The notes under the pieces: generated by a model | The model's database searches: none | What the model saw: only the letters and a program-made list of their open reading frames with translations | What the model was told of the DNA's origin: nothing | Program-made: the position numbers and the translations under genes | Origin: Bacteroidota bacterium | GTDB lineage: Bacteria > Bacteroidota > Bacteroidia > Bacteroidales > FEN-979 | Assembly: GCA_026391755.1 (NCBI GenBank) | Contig: JAPLDN010000218.1 | Location: forward strand, 1 to 15,159 | Direction: 5' to 3' | Length of the DNA: 15,159 nt | Shown here: positions 8,235 through 15,072 of the stretch, in pieces | Layout: each line of letters opens with the position of its first letter | Position numbering within the stretch: the stretch's first letter is position 1

Positions 8235-9305
8235 TTATCTGATTTTTAATGTTACTATCGACAGTACCGCCAGCATGATCCCCACGATAATGAACCTCAT
8301 TACGATTTTTGACTCATGGTAACCAAGCTTCTGATAATGATGGTGGAGGGGTGACATTTTAAATATCCTCCGGCCCTCTCCGAACTTTCTTTTTGTATAC
8401 TTGAAATAACTCACCTGCATCACCACCGAAAGGTTTTCTGCAAGGAAGATCCCGCAGAATATCGGGATCATGATTTCCTTGCGGATGATGATCGCGAAAA
8501 CAGCAATGATCCCCCCGAGGGCAAGGCTGCCGGTATCGCCCATGAATACCTGGGCAGGGTAAGAATTATACCAGAGGAACCCGATACAGGCCCCGACGAA
8601 TGCTGCAATGTAGATCGCCAGCTCGCCTGTGTTCGGGATATACATAATGTTGAGGTAATCGGCGAAATTTGTGTTACCCGATACATAAGCCAGTATTCCC
8701 AGTGTTATTCCGATAATGGCTGATGTCCCGCTGGCAAGTCCGTCAAGCCCGTCGGTGAGATTTGCTCCGTTGGAAACCGCGATAATGATAAAAATGACAA
8801 TAGGGATAAATACAAGCCATGTCCAATTCTTTGCTCCCGGACTGATCCAGGAAATAAGCCAGCTGTAATCGAACTCGTTGTGCTTTATGAAAGGGATAGT
8901 GGTTTTTGTCGACTTGATCTCGGACTTCGAAAAAGGACTAATCCTTTCCGATGCATTTTCAACCTTGAAAATGTCCTGGGACGAAACATAAGCCTGGTTC
9001 CTCGTCTTTTCCCTGATCACCACCTTATCGCTGAAATACATGGTGAATCCCACAATAAGTCCCAACCCTACCTGTCCCAGTATCTTCAGTTTACCCGGCA
9101 AGCCTTTCTTGTTCTTCTTGAACACCTTTATATAATCATCGAGGAAGCCTATAAAACCAAGCCATACTGTTGCAACCAGGATCATCATCGAGATGAACAA
9201 CGAAGTGATCAGCGCAAATGCAGCCCTGAATGAAATGAACGTGAAGAGGCCGGCCCCGGGGACATTAAACGCTTTATGCAGCCATTTAAATAAATAGTAC
9301 AACAT
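8235..9305 (-). CDS. mraY: MraY (lipid I synthase) with internal in-frame deletion
   Basis: Membrane transferase that links phospho-MurNAc-pentapeptide to undecaprenyl phosphate, giving lipid I. This copy has 356 residues; Bacteroidota MraY, with the long external loop also seen here (about residues 98-150), is usually near 415-420. The catalytic motifs are kept: GFLDDYIK with the Asp pair, NLTDGLDGLASG, FMGDTGSLALGG and PLHHHYQKLGYHE. What is missing lies between Ser39 and Met40 (bases 9189/9188). TM1 runs directly into the middle of the usual TM3, so TM2 and the cytoplasmic loop with the GTPTMGG motif are gone, about 60 residues. The remaining topology would be kept, as a whole hairpin is removed. 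The loss probably destroys substrate binding. The start is 3 nt after the murE stop. Stop is TAA. Confidence 0.93.
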   Translation of the reverse strand: MLYYLFKWLHKAFNVPGAGLFTFISFRAAFALITSLFISMMILVATVWLGFIGFLDDYIKVFKKNKKGLPGKLKILGQVGLGLIVGFTMYFSDKVVIREKTRNQAYVSSQDIFKVENASERISPFSKSEIKSTKTTIPFIKHNEFDYSWLISWISPGAKNWTWLVFIPIVIFIIIAVSNGANLTDGLDGLASGTSAIIGITLGILAYVSGNTNFADYLNIMYIPNTGELAIYIAAFVGACIGFLWYNSYPAQVFMGDTGSLALGGIIAVFAIIIRKEIMIPIFCGIFLAENLSVVMQVSYFKYTKRKFGEGRRIFKMSPLHHHYQKLGYHESKIVMRFIIVGIMLAVLSIVTLKIR

Positions 9306-9308
9306 AGG

Positions 9309-10769
9309 CTAATGTTTTATAGATAATAATTCTTTCACTATTTCCCTGTCGTCAAAAGGGTATTTCACTCCCTTGATCTCCTGGTAGGTCTCGTGTCCTT
9401 TGCCTGCAACCAGAATGATGTCGTTCTCCCCGGCCAGGGTAACAGCTGTCTTTATTGCCTGCCTGCGGTCGGCGATCACCAGGACCTTACGTGCATCGGT
9501 AACTTCAATGCCCTTTACCATTTCTTCAAGGATGGCTTCCGGCTCTTCAAACCTGGGATTGTCGGACGTCAGGATCAACTGGTCGCTGAGGCTGGCTGAA
9601 ATTCTTGCCATGACCGGTCTTTTCGTCGTATCCCTGTTGCCTCCCGCCCCTACAACCGTAATGAGTTTCTCATTATGATGGCGGATGTCGTTAATGGTCT
9701 CCAGGACATTCTTCAAAGCATCCGGAGTATGAGCGTAATCAATGATCGCGGTGATGTTTCCCGGACCGTTGATGTAATTGAACCGTCCTTCGACGGGGCC
9801 TGTGCGGCTCAGAAGAGTGAGGACCCGGAAAGATTCCTGCCCGAGTAAAACCGCGGCGGCATACACCGATAAAATATTGTAAGCATTAAAGGATCCTATC
9901 AGCCTGAACCATACATCCTGACCGTTAATGCTGAGATGCAGGCCGGTAAATTCGTTTTCGACTATCCTGCAGCGGAAATCAGCCATGGATTGAAGACTGT
10001 AAGTGAATTTTGCAGCCCTTGTGTTCTGAAGCATAACAAGGCCGTTTTTGTCGTCCTTGTTAACCAGTGCAAAGGCGGAGTCAGGCAAACCATCAAAAAA
10101 GCCCTTCTTCGCTTTGAGATATGCATCAAATGTCCTGTGATAATCCAGGTGGTCATGCGTGAGGTTTGAAAATATCGCCCCTCTGAACCTCAGACCGGCA
10201 ATACGCTTTTGATCCACTGCATGTGAACTTACTTCCATGAAGCAGTATTCACATCCTTCTTCACACATTTCATTCAGCAGGCGGTTGACCTGGATGGGAT
10301 CGGCGGTGGTATGGGTGGCAGCGACCCCTCGCTGATTTACCAGGTTTTTTATTGTGCTGAGCAGTCCTGCCTTATAACCGAGTTCCGTGAACAGGCTGTG
10401 CAGAAGCGTAACTGTCGTCGTCTTTCCGTTGGTGCCTGTTATCCCCACCAGTTGAAGTTTATGGGAAGGATGATTATAAAAGGCCGAAGCCATCTCGCCA
10501 AGAGTCAGGGCGCTGTCGGCGGTCCTGATCCAGGTAATAAATCCCGGCATTTCCACAGGGCAGGACTCACAAACAATAGCAGAAGCGCCTTTTTCTATTG
10601 CCATACCGATGAAATTATGGCCGTCGGAAACACTGCCCCTGACAGCTACAAACACATCGCCCGGCATAACCTGCCTTGAGTCAAACTGCAGTGAACTGAC
10701 CATAATATTCGTGTCACCCCTGCTTTCGAGGACCAAATGTTGAGGCACTATCTTGCTCAGCTTTTTCAT
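9309..10769 (-). CDS. murE: UDP-MurNAc-L-Ala-D-Glu--meso-DAP ligase
   Basis: Cytoplasmic Mur ligase adding the third residue of the stem peptide. The protein has 486 residues, full length. The N-terminal UDP-binding domain is followed by the P-loop GTNGKTTT at 112-119, MEVSSHAVDQKRI near 178-190, THDHLDYH at 204-211 and the AKK stretch holding the Lys that is carbamylated in the family (about 221). The C-terminal domain has DYAHTPDAL at 344-352, GAGGNRD at 374-380, DNPR at 403-406 and GKGHE at 456-460. DNPR marks meso-diaminopimelate enzymes rather than lysine ones. Its ATG overlaps the ftsI stop (ATGA). It stops with TAG, which is in frame with mraY six bases on. No inactivating change is seen. 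Confidence 0.97.
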   Translation of the reverse strand: MKKLSKIVPQHLVLESRGDTNIMVSSLQFDSRQVMPGDVFVAVRGSVSDGHNFIGMAIEKGASAIVCESCPVEMPGFITWIRTADSALTLGEMASAFYNHPSHKLQLVGITGTNGKTTTVTLLHSLFTELGYKAGLLSTIKNLVNQRGVAATHTTADPIQVNRLLNEMCEEGCEYCFMEVSSHAVDQKRIAGLRFRGAIFSNLTHDHLDYHRTFDAYLKAKKGFFDGLPDSAFALVNKDDKNGLVMLQNTRAAKFTYSLQSMADFRCRIVENEFTGLHLSINGQDVWFRLIGSFNAYNILSVYAAAVLLGQESFRVLTLLSRTGPVEGRFNYINGPGNITAIIDYAHTPDALKNVLETINDIRHHNEKLITVVGAGGNRDTTKRPVMARISASLSDQLILTSDNPRFEEPEAILEEMVKGIEVTDARKVLVIADRRQAIKTAVTLAGENDIILVAGKGHETYQEIKGVKYPFDDREIVKELLSIKH

Positions 10770-12919
10770 GTCTGGGATTTAGCTTTAGCTTTTGGGCCCT
10801 CAAGGTCAAGTACCACCGGCATGCCTTTGTTTACAAGCGTTCCGGGCTTCACACTCTGGTTTACCACCGAACCCCGGCCGTTCACAACCACATTGAGGCC
10901 CATTTGTTCGAGTAGGAATACCGCGTCTTTGAGCCCCATTCCGCTCACATCAGGCATGAAATTCCTGGATACGACCTGGGGATATAATATGATCTTTGAT
11001 TCGTTTGGGACAGCCTGGGTCCAGAGTGCACGAACATCCACCTTATTTATATTATAACCGAGTGTACTGTAAACTTCATTAAGGTCGGACTGCATGCCTG
11101 CATTTGCAAATGGCACCAGGCTGTTAACACTGTCTTTTTTAAAGGGGAAAAAGATGTCTTCCTGTTTCGCATAAAGCCTGTCGGATATTTCCCTGAAGAC
11201 CGGGGCGGCAACGGCGCCTCCGTAGTACTTTCCTTTTTTTGGGTCTACAATAACCACCATCATGGTATACCTTGGGTTTTCCACGGGGAAGAAGCCGCAG
11301 AAAGAACCTTTGTACCTGACATTCTTTGTCCCCTGGTTGTATCCCCTGTTGTTCTGGGCGAGCTGAGCGGTTCCGGTCTTCCCTGCGATCCTGTATATGG
11401 GGCTGGCGATGGCAGTTCCGGTACCACGCAGAACAACGCCTTCCATCAGGATCATGGCTTTCTGAACAGTCGAGGGAGAAACGATCTGGGGATTCAGCAC
11501 AACCGGTTTGAACGTTTGAATCGCCTTGCCGTTCCTGAGTATTTCTTTTACAAAAAGAGGCTTGACCATTTTGCCTTTGTTTGCGATGGCATTGTACAAG
11601 GTAATAAGGTGGATAGGAGCCAGGGCGACTTCATAACCATAGGCGATCCATGGGAGGGAGAGGTCTGACCAGTATTTGCTTTTGGTGTTCTTGATATAGG
11701 GCGGCCGTTCTCCGTCTATCTGCAGGTTGAGAGGTTTGTTCAGACCAAGCCGGTAAAGTCCGTCGATGTATTTCTGTGGATCAGTCGAATAGTTGGCATA
11801 TATCATTTTTGCGGTGCCAGCGTTCGAGGATTTTTCGAAGACCTGCTGGGCCGTGTAAACCGAAGATGTAGGGGGATGTGAATCCTGGATCTTATGGCCG
11901 GCGAAATAGACAATACCGTTCCCCACCTGTACAGGAGTGTTGAGTTCAATCTTACCGTCTTCCAGAGCAACCAGGAATGAGGCAAGTTTAAATGTAGAAC
12001 CTGGTTCATTTGCCTCGGCAATGGCATAGTTAAACACTTCTTCATAAGCGCCCTTTTTCGTCCTCCCAAGGTTCACCATGGCCTTTACATAGCCGGTCTT
12101 AACTTCCATGACTACCAGGCAGCCGTGATCGGCACTGTCGGCGATAAGCTCTTTCCTTAATGCGGCTTCGGCCTGGTCCTGCAGCTCGATATCGATGGTA
12201 GTTACTATATCCAGGCCGTTCTGGGGTTCAACCTGGCTTTCAATGTCGACAGGCATCCAGTTGCTTCCGCCGGCGCGGCGCATCATCCTTGAACCCCCTA
12301 TGCCTTCCAGCTGTTTCGTGAATTTGCCTTCGAGGCCCACATATATTTTCTGATCCCCTTCGCCCTTCTCATATCCTATGATCCTGCGGGCCAGGGATTT
12401 GTATGGAAGCTCCCGTTCCCACTGGGGGATCACCATCAAGCCGCCCTTAAACCGGCCTCTTCTGAAGATGGGGAACCTGCGTATCTTTTTCAGTTCGGGA
12501 TAGGTGACTTCGCGTTTGATCAGGAAATACCTTTCCTGGTTCCTGCGGGCCTCCCAGAGCTTGTCTTTAACCTGCATGGGTGATTTGTCCTTATAAAGCC
12601 CAGCCAGGCAAATTGCAAGCGAATCAACGCCGTTCTTAAACACCTCATCGGTAAGGGAATCGGCAACCAGATCCATCCTTAGTTCGAATATCGGAACGGA
12701 GACTGCCAGTAAAGTACCGTCATCGGAAAGGATGTTACCACGTATAGCTTCGATGGGAAAAACCTGCATTTCCTGCTTTTTAGCCATTTCCAGCAATTCC
12801 GTTTTCTCGAAATTCTGGATGTAAAAAGCCCTTCCCAGAACAGCAAGGCCAAAGAACAGTATACCAAGGTAAACCACGTATACTCTTGTCATTATGCCTT
12901 TTCTTACATCCTGGGTCAT
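10766..12919 (-). CDS. ftsI: Septal transpeptidase FtsI (PBP3-like) with PASTA domain
   Basis: Monofunctional class B penicillin-binding protein that cross-links septal peptidoglycan as partner of FtsW. The 717-residue protein has a short cytoplasmic tail and one membrane anchor (about 12-30). A non-catalytic dimerisation part follows (RGNILSDDGTLLA at 60-72). The transpeptidase domain has S308-T-F-K311, S364-S-N366 and K514-T-G516, the three active-site motifs in normal order and spacing. The YGYEVALAP stretch (427-435) is typical for Bacteroidota FtsI. A single PASTA-like domain lies at about 652-706 (PDVSGMGLKDA to LDLEG), followed by a basic end. Both ends overlap neighbours by ATGA (ftsL before, murE after), so translation is probably coupled. 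No damage is seen. Confidence 0.96.
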   Translation of the reverse strand: MTQDVRKGIMTRVYVVYLGILFFGLAVLGRAFYIQNFEKTELLEMAKKQEMQVFPIEAIRGNILSDDGTLLAVSVPIFELRMDLVADSLTDEVFKNGVDSLAICLAGLYKDKSPMQVKDKLWEARRNQERYFLIKREVTYPELKKIRRFPIFRRGRFKGGLMVIPQWERELPYKSLARRIIGYEKGEGDQKIYVGLEGKFTKQLEGIGGSRMMRRAGGSNWMPVDIESQVEPQNGLDIVTTIDIELQDQAEAALRKELIADSADHGCLVVMEVKTGYVKAMVNLGRTKKGAYEEVFNYAIAEANEPGSTFKLASFLVALEDGKIELNTPVQVGNGIVYFAGHKIQDSHPPTSSVYTAQQVFEKSSNAGTAKMIYANYSTDPQKYIDGLYRLGLNKPLNLQIDGERPPYIKNTKSKYWSDLSLPWIAYGYEVALAPIHLITLYNAIANKGKMVKPLFVKEILRNGKAIQTFKPVVLNPQIVSPSTVQKAMILMEGVVLRGTGTAIASPIYRIAGKTGTAQLAQNNRGYNQGTKNVRYKGSFCGFFPVENPRYTMMVVIVDPKKGKYYGGAVAAPVFREISDRLYAKQEDIFFPFKKDSVNSLVPFANAGMQSDLNEVYSTLGYNINKVDVRALWTQAVPNESKIILYPQVVSRNFMPDVSGMGLKDAVFLLEQMGLNVVVNGRGSVVNQSVKPGTLVNKGMPVVLDLEGPKAKAKSQT

Positions 12920-13413
12920 CTGTTCCCGGTTTGAATTGAGTCTCCCGAATAAAATATTTTATAAGGGGGGATGAGGGTTTCCTTCAGGCCTATTGCCTGG
13001 GTCCTTTTATTCAGCTCCGAAAGTTTGCTCTCGAACATCAGCGACGAACGTGCTGTGATGTATTCAAACCTGAGTTCCTTGAGCTCAGTCTTTGTCCGTT
13101 CAATCTGCTTGTACATCCTTTCGGTATTGTAGGTATTGGCTATATAAAACAAGGCCAGAACAGTGATATAAATAAGGAAGGGCACATTGTCGACCACGCT
13201 TTTTTTCGACAGGTAATCCCCGCCCAATACGTCCTGCACCCTCTTCCTGCCCTTATGTGATTTTTTCGCGGGTTTACCAGAAGGGACAGTCTCCTTTTCA
13301 GGTGCTTCGGCTGCACTGGCAATTTCTTCCCGGGGAACGGCATCGTAGGAAATATCCTTCCATTCGGCCTCGGCCGGATTTTCCCTCATTTTATTTCCCC
13401 TGAACGCCGTCAT
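12916..13413 (-). CDS. ftsL: FtsL-like divisome protein
   Basis: Small bitopic protein in the ftsL position between rsmH and ftsI. The 165 residues comprise a long charged cytoplasmic part (1-76, acidic then Lys/Arg-rich), one membrane segment (about 77-94, VPFLIYITVLALFYIANTY), and an external stretch (96-140) with the heptad-like pattern of a coiled coil. This fits FtsL, which pairs with FtsQ and activates FtsW/FtsI. Sequence identity is weak, as usual for FtsL, so the name rests on topology, size and position. A second in-frame ATG at 13389 follows an AGGGGAAATAAA stretch and may be the true start (157 residues). It ends in an ATGA overlap with ftsI. Confidence 0.82.
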   Translation of the reverse strand: MTAFRGNKMRENPAEAEWKDISYDAVPREEIASAAEAPEKETVPSGKPAKKSHKGRKRVQDVLGGDYLSKKSVVDNVPFLIYITVLALFYIANTYNTERMYKQIERTKTELKELRFEYITARSSLMFESKLSELNKRTQAIGLKETLIPPYKIFYSGDSIQTGNR

Positions 13414-13426
13414 TACTGATTTTTTC

Positions 13427-13468
13427 GATATTTGATATCCGATATCTGATATCTGATATCTGATTTCC
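13427..13468. repeat. Heptamer tandem array (GATATCT), six units
   Basis: Six consecutive 7-bp units on the plus strand: GATATTT, GATATCC, three perfect GATATCT, then GATTTCC. The core GATATC is itself a palindrome, so the array can fold back on itself in many registers. It fills most of the 56-bp gap between rsmH and ftsL and begins one base before the rsmH stop codon. It is related to the palindrome at 8205-8228. Copy number variation by slippage would be expected. Confidence 0.9.
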
Positions 13469-13469
13469 T

Positions 13470-14363
13470 TTACTTCTTTTCTGCTACCCTGAGTCTTGCA
13501 CTCCTGGCACGGCTGTTTAATTCAATTTCTCTTTCCCCTGCGATAATCCCTTTCCTGGTAACGATTTCCCAGGGAGAAAGAATGTTGCCATAAAAATCCT
13601 TCTTCAGATCGCCTTCAAAATTTCCTGTCCTGAAAAAATTCTTAACCTTTTTATCCTCAAGGGAGTGGTAGCTTATGACAGCCAGTCTGCCTCCGAGTTT
13701 CAGAACATCCAGGCAATACATCAGGAACTCCTCCAGGATTTCGGCTTCCTGGTTGACTTCAATTCGCAGGGCCTGAAAAACCTGCGCCAGGTATTTGTTC
13801 TCCTTCCCTTTTGCGGCGCAGGTTTTTGCGATGGCAACAAGCTCAGTCGTGGATGCAATTTCTTTTTCCCGCCGTGATTCGGCTATTCTTGATGCAAGTT
13901 TCCTTGCATTGATGATCTCACCATACATACGGAACAATCCAACCAGCTTCTCTTCGTTATACGTATTAATAATAGTATGGGCTGTAAGCGGCTTGCGGCG
14001 GTCCATGCGCATGTCCAATGCGCCCTCGCTGCGTGTTGAAAATCCCCTTTCCGGCACATCGATCTGGTGGGAGGATACTCCCAGGTCGGCCAGGATGCCG
14101 TCAACAGGAACCTGTTTGTGAAGGCGGAGGAAGTTCCTGATAAACCTGAAATTGTGGTTTACAAAGGTGAAACGGGGGTCTTCAAAAGCATTCGCTGCCG
14201 CATCCTCATCCTGGTCAAAAGCAATTAATCTGCCGCTTTCAAGTCTTTTCAGGATCTCCTTTGAATGCCCTCCGCCACCGAACGTTGCATCCACATAGAC
14301 ACCGTCCGGCTGGATGTTGAGAAGTTCTATGCATTCGTTGAGTAGTACAGGCTTATGGTACAT
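13470..14363 (-). CDS. rsmH: 16S rRNA C1402 N4-methyltransferase RsmH (MraW)
   Basis: SAM-dependent enzyme that methylates N4 of C1402 in the 16S rRNA decoding centre. I take the ATG at 14363 (MYHKPVLLNEC), giving 297 residues. The upstream ATG at 14420 would add 19 residues unlike the family and overlap mraZ by 68 nt, while the chosen one overlaps by 11. Motif I FGGGGHS is at residues 28-34, ADLGVSSHQID at 92-102, ALRIEVNQE at 198-206 and SYHSLED at 231-237. These are the family signatures, with the usual insert domain between motifs. It is downstream of mraZ as in nearly all dcw clusters. Stop is TAA, next to the heptamer array. Confidence 0.97.
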   Translation of the reverse strand: MYHKPVLLNECIELLNIQPDGVYVDATFGGGGHSKEILKRLESGRLIAFDQDEDAAANAFEDPRFTFVNHNFRFIRNFLRLHKQVPVDGILADLGVSSHQIDVPERGFSTRSEGALDMRMDRRKPLTAHTIINTYNEEKLVGLFRMYGEIINARKLASRIAESRREKEIASTTELVAIAKTCAAKGKENKYLAQVFQALRIEVNQEAEILEEFLMYCLDVLKLGGRLAVISYHSLEDKKVKNFFRTGNFEGDLKKDFYGNILSPWEIVTRKGIIAGEREIELNSRARSARLRVAEKK

Positions 14364-14838
14364 CGTCGCGGCTGTCTTTTTTATCCTGTTTGCCCATGAC
14401 TTCTTCGGCAAGAAGCGCAAAGTCTTCAGGCCCTTCGGTCATAAGTTTTTCATACCTATCCCTGGCCCAGACCTCAATCCGGTTGGAATATGCAAACAGG
14501 ACGACATCGCGTACGATACCGGCATAGCTTAACAACGACTTGGGTAGAAGAAGACGGCTGGCATTGTCAAGTGTGAGTTCCGTAGCACCGCGGTAAAAGT
14601 TCCTCGCGAAGTCCCTGTTCTTACGGTTATACAGGTTCAGATGGTTGATGTCTTCACTGATGCCTTTCCATTCATTCATTGGATACAACACCAGGCAGTT
14701 CTCAAACCCCCTGTTGATGACGAACCTGTCCTGCGCTTCCGGCGAGATCTGCTTTTTAAGACCTGACTGAAGAATGACACGGCTTTTTTCGTCGAGCCTG
14801 CATTCAAATTCACCGATAAGATTGGTAATTGGGGCCAT
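14353..14838 (-). CDS. mraZ: Transcriptional regulator MraZ
   Basis: DNA-binding protein of the AbrB/SpoVT-like superfamily that controls the dcw operon by binding repeats before its own gene. The 161 residues contain two tandem MraZ domains. The first has LDEKSRVILQSGLKKQ (15-30) and the second LDNASRLLLPKSLLSYAGI (90-108). The INRGFENCLVLYPMNEW stretch (41-57) is typical of Bacteroidota homologues. The classical D-x-x-x-G-R / DxxGR DNA-contact motif has Ser in place of Gly in both repeats, and the first also has Gln where Pro is common. The charged tail (149-161) overlaps rsmH. The start follows an A-rich leader without Shine-Dalgarno. It is the first gene of the cluster. Stop is TAA. Confidence 0.95.
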   Translation of the reverse strand: MAPITNLIGEFECRLDEKSRVILQSGLKKQISPEAQDRFVINRGFENCLVLYPMNEWKGISEDINHLNLYNRKNRDFARNFYRGATELTLDNASRLLLPKSLLSYAGIVRDVVLFAYSNRIEVWARDRYEKLMTEGPEDFALLAEEVMGKQDKKDSRDDVP

Positions 14839-14855
14839 TTTTTAATTCAACGGTG

Positions 14856-14863
14856 CTAATATA
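14856..14863 (-). promoter_or_regulatory. Possible -7 element of the mraZ promoter
   Basis: The minus strand reads TATATTAG, one mismatch from the Bacteroidota -7 consensus TANNTTTG, 17 nt before the mraZ ATG. No TTTG-type -33 element stands at the right distance; that place falls in the AGTGGG repeats. The call rests on one short motif and position, and a very short 5' leader would result. Confidence 0.25.
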
Positions 14864-14870
14864 CGGTCAA

Positions 14871-14900
14871 TTTTCCCACTTTTTCCCACTTTCACCCACT
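14871..14900 (-). promoter_or_regulatory. MraZ operator: three AGTGGG direct repeats
   Basis: On the minus strand the 30 bases are three 10-mers: AGTGGGTGAA, AGTGGGAAAA, AGTGGGAAAA. MraZ of other bacteria is known to bind TGGG-type direct repeats spaced by one helical turn in front of mraZ, and both motif and period match. The array ends 32 nt before the mraZ ATG, where it would overlap the promoter. Binding here would give autoregulation of mraZ and of the whole cluster. Confidence 0.85.
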
Positions 14901-14902
14901 CA

Positions 14903-14927
14903 TGTTAATAACTTCTTTTTATTAACA
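14903..14927. repeat. 9-bp perfect inverted repeat upstream of the MraZ operator
   Basis: TGTTAATAA (14903-14911) and TTATTAACA (14919-14927) are separated by the 7-base spacer CTTCTTT. It lies 2 bp outside the AGTGGG repeats. It could be a binding site for another dimeric regulator or an AT-rich hairpin. There is no GC stem as in a usual terminator. Confidence 0.7.
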
Positions 14928-15072
14928 GTATTGTACGGGGGTTCCAAAAAATAGTTACATTTTGAAAGCCTTATGAGAGTAAGAAAAGAAAATATTATGA
15001 AAAATACGGGTATCGGTGGGGGGAATTTTTAGACAAAGCGATTGTTAACAAAATGGGGAAAGGATGGAGGAG

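Noticed and set aside
13470..14420. Longer rsmH start at 14420
   Set aside because: It would overlap mraZ by 68 nt and add 19 basic residues not typical of RsmH. MYHKPVLLNEC at 14363 matches the family start.
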